Positions 57,841 to 64,000 of a stretch of DNA of 64,000 nt are shown here, piece after piece. The DNA comes from Cardiobacterium valvarum (GTDB taxonomy: Bacteria > Pseudomonadota > Gammaproteobacteria > Cardiobacteriales > Cardiobacteriaceae): positions 434,001 through 498,000 of the forward strand of contig NZ_UFUW01000001.1 of NCBI RefSeq assembly GCF_900460955.1. Reading direction: 5' to 3'. Within the stretch, counting starts at the first letter, position 1. Every line of letters starts with the position of its first letter. The notes below the pieces were generated by a model, which made no database searches, was not told the origin of the DNA, and was given only the letters and a program-made list of their open reading frames with translations. Made by a program: the position numbers and the translations under genes.

Positions 57841-58113
57841 ATGAGCCATTCCGTTATCTCCGTTGTCGGCAAAGACCGTATCGGTATTGTGTACGACGTC
57901 TCCAAAATCCTGACTGAAAACCGCATCAGCATTATCAATATCAGTCAGCAACTGATGGGTGAATTCTTTACCATGATTATTCTGGTTGATACCGCGCAAT
58001 GCCCGAAATCGCGGCAGGAAATGCTCGACATCTTCGCACAGGCCAGCCAGGTGCTTGCGCTAGACATCCGCATGCAGAACGAGGCGCTGTTCAACGCTAT
58101 GCACCGCATTTGA
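57841..58113 (+). CDS. ACT-domain protein (UPF0237)
   Basis: 90 aa, a single ACT domain: SVISVVGKDRIGIVYDVSKI, LTENRISIINISQQLMGEFF. UPF0237 proteins usually sit directly before a UPF0210 gene and are thought to sense a small ligand. Start chosen at 57841 (GGGAAAAAAC upstream) since the domain begins here. In this genome the pair is interrupted by the exported-protein gene at 58151. Confidence 0.88.
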   Translation: MSHSVISVVGKDRIGIVYDVSKILTENRISIINISQQLMGEFFTMIILVDTAQCPKSRQEMLDIFAQASQVLALDIRMQNEALFNAMHRI

Positions 58114-58150
58114 GCCGCCTGATCGCCTGTTTTCATCACCCGAGAATCCC

Positions 58151-58831
58151 ATGAAAAAATCCCTGCTGACCCTCTGTCTCGCCGCCGTTTGTGCCACAGC
58201 CACTGCCAAACCCTATCCTGCCCATGACATGGGACAGGTGCTGACTTCCAATCACATCGATATTTCCGCCGCCGACAAGATTTATGACGATTTGAGCACA
58301 CACGCCGGTATGTACCCACCTCAATTCGACAATGCTGACGACAAGGCACAGGCCACGACAGAAACGCGCGCCCTGATTACCCTCTTTAACGGTATGCTCG
58401 CGGAAAACATCATTACCCCCGAACACGAACACTATCGCGGCATGCTCTTCCGCTTGGCGCGCCTGAACTGGATCGCACACAATCTCGATGTGCCGGATGC
58501 CGCTACCGCAGCCGATAAACATTTTCAGCAATTACTACCGCTCCTGTCGGGTAAAGAAAAGACCGATATACAATATGAATACGGCAGCTTTCTGGCATCA
58601 TCGGCACAAATAGAGCGCGCCATTCCCGTATTGCAGGCAGCCGTTGCCGGCGGCAATAAAAAAGCGCATAAAGCATTGGCAATGGCATTGCTGGCGCAGG
58701 ATAAAAAAGCAGATGCCATCCGTGAAATGAAAACCTATCTCCAACTATTCCCGCAAGACAGCGACGCGCAACATCTTTTACAGGCAATAGAAACGGGCAA
58801 TATTCGGCGCGAAAACGTCAGCGCAAAATAA
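58151..58831 (+). CDS. Exported protein with TPR-like C-terminus
   Basis: 226 aa. Signal peptide MKKSLLTLCLAAVCATATAK. The middle is helical, and the end has TPR-like pairs (QIERAIPVLQAAVAGGNKKA, QDKKADAIREMKTYLQLFPQ). Periplasmic, no family recognised. Located 37 bases behind the ACT gene and 39 before UPF0210, in the same direction, so probably one transcript. Confidence 0.78.
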   Translation: MKKSLLTLCLAAVCATATAKPYPAHDMGQVLTSNHIDISAADKIYDDLSTHAGMYPPQFDNADDKAQATTETRALITLFNGMLAENIITPEHEHYRGMLFRLARLNWIAHNLDVPDAATAADKHFQQLLPLLSGKEKTDIQYEYGSFLASSAQIERAIPVLQAAVAGGNKKAHKALAMALLAQDKKADAIREMKTYLQLFPQDSDAQHLLQAIETGNIRRENVSAK

Positions 58832-58870
58832 TCTGCGCAATATCCCACATCATTCATCACGATAATTCCC

Positions 58871-60229
58871 ATGACGCAAATCCATTCCACCGAAATCCTC
58901 GAAACTATCCGCATGGTGTCCGAGCAAAACTTTGACGTGCGCACCATCACCATCGGCATTGACCTGCACGACTGCATCAGTCCTGACCTGGAACAGCTCA
59001 ACCGCAACATCTACGACAAAATCACCCGTATCGGCAAAGACCTGGTCACGACTGCCACAACACTCTCCGCCAAATACGGCGTGCCCATCGTCAACCAGCG
59101 TATTGCCGTCACGCCGATTGCGCAAATTGCCGCCGCGACCGGGGCGGACAGCTATGTGAGCGTGGCAGAGACGCTGGACAAGGCGGCCAAAGCCATCGGC
59201 GTTTCCTTTATCGGCGGCTTCTCCGCCCTGGTGCACAAAGGCCTCTCGCCCGCCGACCGCGTCCTGATCGCCAGCATCCCGGAAGCGATGCGCATGACCG
59301 ACATCGTCTGCGCCTCCATCAACATCGGCAGTACCCGCGCCGGCATCAACATGGACGCGGTCAAGCTCGCGGCGGACACCATCAAGCACACCGCCGCCAT
59401 CACCCCGGAAGGCTTCGGCTGCGCCAAAATCGTCGTCTTCTGCAACGCCGTCGAAGACAACCCCTTCATGGCGGGCGCCTTCCACGGCGCAGGCGAAGCG
59501 GACGCCGTCATCAACGTCGGCGTCTCCGGGCCGGGCGTGGTGCAGGCGGCGCTGCAACACTGCGACGGCAAGAACCTCACCGAAATCGCCGAAATCGTCA
59601 AAAAAACCGCCTTCAAAATCACCCGCGTCGGCGAGCTCATCGGTCAGGAAGCGGCGCGGCTCCTCGGCATCCCCTTCGGCATTCTTGACCTCTCGCTCGC
59701 GCCCACCCCTGCCGTCGGTGACAGCGTCGCCCGCATTCTCGAAGCGATGGGCCTCAGCGTCTGCGGCACGCACGGCACCACCGCCGCCCTTGCCCTGCTG
59801 AATGACGCGGTGAAAAAAGGCGGGATGATGGCCTCATCCGCCGTTGGCGGTCTGAGCGGCGCCTTCATCCCCGTCTCCGAAGACGAAGGCATGATTGCTG
59901 CCGCTGCCAGCGGCATCCTCACCCTGGACAAACTCGAAGCGATGACGGCAGTGTGCTCCGTCGGTCTCGACATGGTTGCCGTGCCGGGCGACACCCCGGC
60001 GGCGACCATTGCGGGTATCATCGCCGACGAAGCCGCCATCGGCATGATCAACAGCAAAACCACCGCCGTGCGCATCATCCCCGTACCGGGCAAAGGCGTG
60101 GGCGAACGCGTCGAATTCGGCGGCCTGCTCGGCTACGCGCCGATCATGCCGGTGAAATCGGGCTCGTGTGCGGACTTCATCGCGCGCGGCGGCCGCATCC
60201 CCGCACCGGTGCAGTCGATGAAAAACTGA
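58871..60229 (+). CDS. UPF0210 (DUF711, PFL-like) protein
   Basis: 452 aa, usual length. [40 protein letters not shown] and [20 protein letters not shown] are typical. The biochemical role is unknown; the partnership with an ACT protein suggests amino-acid-linked control. Its TGA overlaps the ATG of a broken kinase gene (TGATG). Confidence 0.9.
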   Translation: MTQIHSTEILETIRMVSEQNFDVRTITIGIDLHDCISPDLEQLNRNIYDKITRIGKDLVTTATTLSAKYGVPIVNQRIAVTPIAQIAAATGADSYVSVAETLDKAAKAIGVSFIGGFSALVHKGLSPADRVLIASIPEAMRMTDIVCASINIGSTRAGINMDAVKLAADTIKHTAAITPEGFGCAKIVVFCNAVEDNPFMAGAFHGAGEADAVINVGVSGPGVVQAALQHCDGKNLTEIAEIVKKTAFKITRVGELIGQEAARLLGIPFGILDLSLAPTPAVGDSVARILEAMGLSVCGTHGTTAALALLNDAVKKGGMMASSAVGGLSGAFIPVSEDEGMIAAAASGILTLDKLEAMTAVCSVGLDMVAVPGDTPAATIAGIIADEAAIGMINSKTTAVRIIPVPGKGVGERVEFGGLLGYAPIMPVKSGSCADFIARGGRIPAPVQSMKN

Positions 60230-60324
60230 TGGAAATCCTCCTCTGCATCGGCGTGCAGGTGGCGGGGAAAAGCCACTACTACAAGCTGCGCCTATCTACG
60301 CCGCTTGGCGGTATTGCGTCATAG
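60229..60324 (+). pseudogene. 5' remnant of a P-loop kinase gene, cut by a repeat
   Basis: From the ATG overlapping the UPF0210 stop: [20 protein letters not shown], then the reading runs into the repeat sequence and stops. The opening is that of AAA_33-type nucleotide/RNA kinases (consensus close to GxQxSGKSTFYK), with the P-loop GVQVAGKSHYYK. Homology ends exactly where CCGCTTGGCGG begins, so about 90% of the gene is lost. rtcR follows, and kinases of this type occur in RNA-repair gene sets. Confidence 0.55.
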
Positions 60325-60372
60325 GGCGGGCTTCGACTACGCGAGAAGCCGGTATTTATGCCGCCTGGCTAT
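60294..60372. repeat. Dispersed repeat copies at the gene break
   Basis: TACGCCGCTTGGCGGTATTG and GGTATTTATGCCGCCTGGC flank GGCTTCGACTACGCGAGAAGCC, a short hairpin. The left core marks the end of the kinase homology. Confidence 0.6.
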
Positions 60373-60404
60373 AATCCGCGCGTTTCCACTATCCAGTAAT
60401 CCCC

Positions 60405-62012
60405 ATGAGCGAAAAACGCCGCACCGTCGTCATCAGCTTTCTCGGCACCGTCCTTGACAGCGGTCAGGGCGAAGGCCGCTGGCAGAAATGGCGGCCAAAC
60501 GTCGCCCTCAACCAGCGCCAGGATCTCAGCGTGGACCGCATCGAACTCTTCTGCGCCGAAAAATTCCACGACCTCGCCGAACACGTCCGCGCCGACATCC
60601 GCCACGTCGCGCCGCATACCGCCGTCAACCTCGTGCCGATGGAACTGGAAAACCCCTGGGATTTCAGCGAAGTCTATACCCGCCTGCACGACTGGGCGGC
60701 GGATTACCCCTTCGACAGCGAGCAGGAAGAATACTGGGTACACATCACGACAGGCACGCACGTCGCGCAAATCTGTCTCTTCCTCCTCGTTGAATCGCGG
60801 CAAATTCCCGGCGTCCTTCTGCAAACCGCACCGCCGAAAAACCAGAAACGGCAAATGATGCGCGGCGAAGTCGGCAGCGTTGAGCTGATTGACCTGGATC
60901 TCGCCCGCTACGACGCCCTGGCCGCCCGTCTTGCCGCCGTGCGTGACGACGCCGTGCGTTATCTGAAAAGCGGCATCGCCACGCGCAATGCCGCCTTCAA
61001 CCGCATGATTGCCGAAATCGAGCAAGTCGCGCTGAACAGCCCCTCGCCCATTCTCCTTAACGGCCCGACCGGCGCGGGCAAATCCATGCTGGCGCGGCGC
61101 ATCTATGAGCTCAAAAAGGCACGGCATCAGGTGCGCGGTGCCTTTATCGACGTCAACTGTGCCACCCTGCGTGGCGACGGCGCGGCCTCCGCCCTTTTCG
61201 GCCACAAAAAGGGTGCCTTCACCGGCGCAGTGGACAAACGCGACGGCTACCTGAAAAGCGCCGACGGCGGCGTCCTCTTTCTCGACGAAATCGGCGAACT
61301 CGGCTTGGATGAACAGGCCATGCTGCTGAAAGCACTGGAAGAAAAACACTACTATCCCGTCGGCAGCGACACGGAAATCACCAGCAACTTCCAGCTCATC
61401 AGCGGCACCAACCGCGACTTGCGCGACGACGTGCGCGCGGGCCGCTTCCGCGAAGACCTCTACGCACGCATCAACATCTGGAACTATCCGCTGCCCGCGC
61501 TGGCCGACAGGCGCGAAGACATCGAACCCAACATCGCCCACCAGCTCGCCCTCGCCTCACAAGAGCTTGGCCGCACCACCCGCTTCAATAAAGAAGCGCG
61601 CGCCGCCTACCTCAACTTCGCCCTCTCGCCGGAAGCACCGTGGCGCGGCAATTTCCGCGATCTCGCCGCCAGCATCATGCGCCTCGCCACCCTCGCGCCA
61701 CAGGGGCGGATCACTACTGAACTGGTGCAGGCGGAAATCGCCCGCCTGCGCTGGCTGTGGCAGGACACGAGTGCCCCTGCCGCGAGCGTCATCCCCGCCA
61801 AAGCAAATCCCGACGGGCTTGACCTTTTCGACCGGCTGCAACTGGAAAACGTCATCACCGTCTGCCGTCAGCATAAAACCCTCGCCGCCGCCGGTCGCAC
61901 CCTCTACCACATCTCGCGTGAGCAGCGTGCCACCGCCAACGACAGCGACCGCCTGCGCAAATACCTGCACAAATTCGGCTTAACCTGGGCGGATATCACG
62001 GCACCGTTATGA
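60405..62012 (+). CDS. rtcR: RtcR-type sigma-54 activator of RNA repair
   Basis: 535 aa. N-terminal CARF-like sensor (about 1-180: VVISFLGTVLDSGQGEGRWQ, TTGTHVAQICLFLLVESRQI), AAA+ domain (185-420) with Walker A LLNGPTGAGKSMLARRIYE and the sigma-54 contact loop GAFTGA (near residue 270), DGGVLFLDEIGEL, and a C-terminal DNA-binding domain. RtcR activates rtcBA-type RNA end-healing genes when RNA damage products bind the CARF domain. No rtcB or rtcA is within the window, so its targets must be elsewhere or lost. Confidence 0.93.
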   Translation: MSEKRRTVVISFLGTVLDSGQGEGRWQKWRPNVALNQRQDLSVDRIELFCAEKFHDLAEHVRADIRHVAPHTAVNLVPMELENPWDFSEVYTRLHDWAADYPFDSEQEEYWVHITTGTHVAQICLFLLVESRQIPGVLLQTAPPKNQKRQMMRGEVGSVELIDLDLARYDALAARLAAVRDDAVRYLKSGIATRNAAFNRMIAEIEQVALNSPSPILLNGPTGAGKSMLARRIYELKKARHQVRGAFIDVNCATLRGDGAASALFGHKKGAFTGAVDKRDGYLKSADGGVLFLDEIGELGLDEQAMLLKALEEKHYYPVGSDTEITSNFQLISGTNRDLRDDVRAGRFREDLYARINIWNYPLPALADRREDIEPNIAHQLALASQELGRTTRFNKEARAAYLNFALSPEAPWRGNFRDLAASIMRLATLAPQGRITTELVQAEIARLRWLWQDTSAPAASVIPAKANPDGLDLFDRLQLENVITVCRQHKTLAAAGRTLYHISREQRATANDSDRLRKYLHKFGLTWADITAPL

Positions 62013-62109
62013 AAACGCCGCTATTTGCGCCCCCATCGCGCATCGCTGATAATCGCTTGGGGCATTTAGCAGCAGCCCCGCTCATTCCATCACAAAGGAG
62101 AACCCAGCC

Positions 62110-63159
62110 ATGACCGAAATTGTCAAAGCCTACGCCGCCCAATCTGCCACCAGCCCGCTCACCCCCTTCACCTTTGCATACCGCACGCCGCGCGCTGATG
62201 ATGTCGTTATTGACATCCTCTACACCGGCGTCTGCCACAGCGACCTGCACACCGCCCGCAACGACTGGGGTGGCACGATATACCCCGTGGTGCCGGGTCA
62301 TGAAATCGTCGGCCGTGTGCGCAGCGTCGGTGCGAGCGTCAGCAAATACAAAGCGGGCGACCTTGTCGGTGTCGGCTGCCTCGTCGATTCCTGCCGTCAC
62401 TGCGAACCCTGCAAACACGACCTCGAACAATACTGCGAAAACGGCTTCGTCGGTACCTACAACGGCATCGACAAACACGACGGCCAGCCCACCTACGGCG
62501 GCTACGCCAAAACCATCACCGTCAGCGACGCCTTCGTGCTGAAAGTGCCGGAAAATCTCGATATCAAAGCCGTGCCGCCCATTCTCTGCGCCGGCATCAC
62601 CACCTGGTCGCCGCTGCGCCACTGGCACGTCGGCAAAGGCAGCAAAGTTGCGGTCATCGGCCTCGGCGGCCTCGGCCATATGGCAATCAAACTCGCGCAC
62701 GCCCTCGGTGCGGAAGTGTCTCTCTTCTCGCGCAGCCCCGGCAAAGCGGCGGATGCCAAACGCCTCGGCGCGCACAACGTGGTGATTTCCACCAATGCCG
62801 CGCAGATGCAAAGCGTGGCGAACCAGTTCGAGCTCATCATCGACACCGTGCCTTACGCGCACGACGTCAACCCCTACATCCCGACGCTGAAACTCGACGG
62901 CACGCTGGTGTACGTCGGCCTGCTGGGCGAAGTCACCCCGCCGCTGAATACTGTGCCGATGATCCTTGGTCGCCGCACGGTCGCCGGTTCTGTCATCGGC
63001 GGCATCAAAGAGACCCAGGAGCTGCTGGATTTCTGCGGCGAGCACAACATCACCGCCGACGTGGAAATGATCAATATGGCCGACATCAACGCCGCCTATG
63101 AGCGGATGCTGAAAAGTGACGTCAAATACCGTTTCGTTATCGACATTGCCACGCTGTAA
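62110..63159 (+). CDS. Zinc-dependent alcohol/aldehyde dehydrogenase (Ahr/YahK-like)
   Basis: 349 aa. Catalytic zinc ligands in GVCHSD (Cys42) and PGHE (His64), structural zinc cysteines in SCRHCEPCKHDLEQYC, and the nucleotide motif IGLGGLGHMAIKLAH. The wording DLHTARNDWGGTIYPVVPGH is that of the NADPH-dependent aldehyde reductase / cinnamyl alcohol group (E. coli YahK, Ahr). Reduces a broad range of aldehydes. AAAGGAG before the ATG. Single gene with its own terminator. Confidence 0.93.
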   Translation: MTEIVKAYAAQSATSPLTPFTFAYRTPRADDVVIDILYTGVCHSDLHTARNDWGGTIYPVVPGHEIVGRVRSVGASVSKYKAGDLVGVGCLVDSCRHCEPCKHDLEQYCENGFVGTYNGIDKHDGQPTYGGYAKTITVSDAFVLKVPENLDIKAVPPILCAGITTWSPLRHWHVGKGSKVAVIGLGGLGHMAIKLAHALGAEVSLFSRSPGKAADAKRLGAHNVVISTNAAQMQSVANQFELIIDTVPYAHDVNPYIPTLKLDGTLVYVGLLGEVTPPLNTVPMILGRRTVAGSVIGGIKETQELLDFCGEHNITADVEMINMADINAAYERMLKSDVKYRFVIDIATL

Positions 63160-63180
63160 AGCGTTTTGCCCCTACGGGGG

Positions 63181-63206
63181 AAGCCCGCGCAAGCGGGCTT
63201 TTTAGT
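63181..63206 (+). terminator. Terminator of the dehydrogenase gene
   Basis: AAGCCCGC / GCGGGCTT around GCAA followed by TTTTAG. Confidence 0.8.
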
Positions 63207-63214
63207 AAACGGGA

Positions 63215-63400
63215 AGCCACCAAGCGGGATAAATGCTGAGTCTGTAGGCGGCCGCCAAGCGGCGTAAATGTTGGGCTTGTGAGTGGTCGCCAAGCGGGAT
63301 AAACGCTGGGTTTTCGGGCGGCTGCCAAGCGGCGTATTTGCTGGGCCCGCCAAGCGGCGTAAATGCTGGGCTTGTGAGTGGCCGCCAAGCGGGGAGTTAC
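63215..63400. repeat. Array of diverged dispersed repeats
   Basis: About six units with cores CCAAGCGGGATAAATGCTGA, CCAAGCGGCGTAAATGTTGG, CCAAGCGGGATAAACGCTGG, CCAAGCGGCGTATTTGCTGG and CCAAGCGGCGTAAATGCTGG, joined by GGGCTTGTGAGTGG-type filler. Unlike the arrays at 7213 and 41856, the spacing is irregular. Confidence 0.8.
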
Positions 63401-63411
63401 GGGGTCTGGCG

Positions 63412-64000
63412 CTATTGCAGCGCCTGCATGAGGTCTTGTTGCAGGGCGGCGATGGTGGCGGGGTCGGTCAGCGGGCGGTGTTCGCTGTCGGTGAGGTGGA
63501 AGGTGTCTTCGACTTTTTCGCCGTAGGTGCCGATTTTGGCGTGGCTGATGTGGATGTGGTGCGCGAGCAGGATGCGGCTGATGTGTGAGAGCAGGCCGTG
63601 CCGGTCTTTGCAGGTGAGTTCGAGGGTGGTGCGCCCGTGGTCGGGGTCGTGGGTGATGTTGACGTGGGCGGGCACGGTCATGTGGCGGTAGGCGGGTTTG
63701 GGCAGGCGCGCACCGAGTGGCGGTGGCGGGCGGTCGTCCGCGATGTGGTGTTCGAGGTCGGCGGCAAGGCCGGGCGCGGGCGGCGGGGTGTCGTCCAGGG
63801 TGTATTGCTGGATGGTGAGGCGGTGGTCGTGGGTGCTGTACAGGCGCGCTTCGTGGATGTTGTGGTTGTGTTTTTCGAGGTAGTGGGTCACGCGGGCGAA
63901 GAGGATGTCCGCCGGATGCGGGCTGCTGATGGTGAGGCGCGGCGGGTAGCCGGCGCTCAGGCTGACGGCGTGGGCGTCGCCATGCGCGAGCAGGTGTTCG
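63412..64000 (-). CDS. glnD: GlnD C-terminal part (PII uridylyltransferase), start outside window
   Basis: About 195 codons visible, open at the window end. Two ACT domains: ILFARVTHYLEKHNHNIHEA with YSTHDHRLTIQQYTL, and LELTCKDRHGLLSHISRILL with HISHAKIGTYGEKVEDTFHL, ending in QALQ. This is the glutamine-sensing tail of GlnD, which adds or removes UMP on PII proteins. The catalytic part lies beyond 64000. Confidence 0.9.
   Translation of the reverse strand, partial: EHLLAHGDAHAVSLSAGYPPRLTISSPHPADILFARVTHYLEKHNHNIHEARLYSTHDHRLTIQQYTLDDTPPPAPGLAADLEHHIADDRPPPPLGARLPKPAYRHMTVPAHVNITHDPDHGRTTLELTCKDRHGLLSHISRILLAHHIHISHAKIGTYGEKVEDTFHLTDSEHRPLTDPATIAALQQDLMQALQ

Overview
The window reads as chromosomal DNA of a GC-rich gammaproteobacterium. 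The neighbours ffh | ypjD-corB, the sigma-32 type groESL operon, gdhA, menA, lldD-lctP and a GlnD tail fit that group. The four-member membrane/TPR family and the many intergenic repeats built on the core CCAAGCGGGATAAA make me think of Cardiobacterium or a relative. The genus is inference; the class is better supported.

Layout. 1-9.9 kb: end of a glutathione S-transferase, a DUF421 membrane protein, an Asp/Glu racemase coupled to an ABC permease and ATPase with no binding protein, a small BapA-like surface protein, lactate permease and L-lactate dehydrogenase, and an orphan TPR protein coupled to the tail of a lost gene. 9.9-14 kb: ffh, ypjD, corB and a Sel1-repeat protein. 14-34.5 kb: the accessory part. 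A complete type I secretion locus (HlyD, HlyB, a 1825-aa RTX protein, a membrane-anchored partner protein and a TolC-like protein, all on the minus strand) is flanked on both sides by paralogues of one membrane-plus-TPR family: four intact genes and three decayed fragments. The RTX N-terminus, its upstream partner and the DNA around them are strikingly AT-rich. 34.5-42 kb: mannose-type PTS, mtnN, groESL, a YdgA-like protein. 42-51 kb: a dipeptide/oligopeptide ABC importer, a PrpF-like isomerase, mdaB and its divergent LysR regulator. 51-64 kb: a His-rich metal-binding protein, a dense repeat field, a DUF815 ATPase, a MATE transporter, trmL, menA, gdhA, an ACT/UPF0210 pair split by an exported protein, an rtcR preceded by a destroyed P-loop kinase gene, a zinc alcohol dehydrogenase and the GlnD C-terminus.

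Best candidate for an undescribed system: the 16.1-28.6 kb locus. The RTX protein starts with a region that looks lysozyme/transglycosylase-like, followed by Ca-binding repeats, duplicated Ig-like modules and a C-terminal export region. The gene directly upstream encodes an N-terminally anchored, largely extracytoplasmic protein, which is where an immunity protein against a wall-degrading toxin would have to sit. I propose a self-contained T1SS effector/immunity module whose toxic tip plus immunity gene was exchanged as an AT-rich cassette. This is inference from sequence reading only.

No rRNA, tRNA, CRISPR array, intact insertion sequence or prophage was seen.
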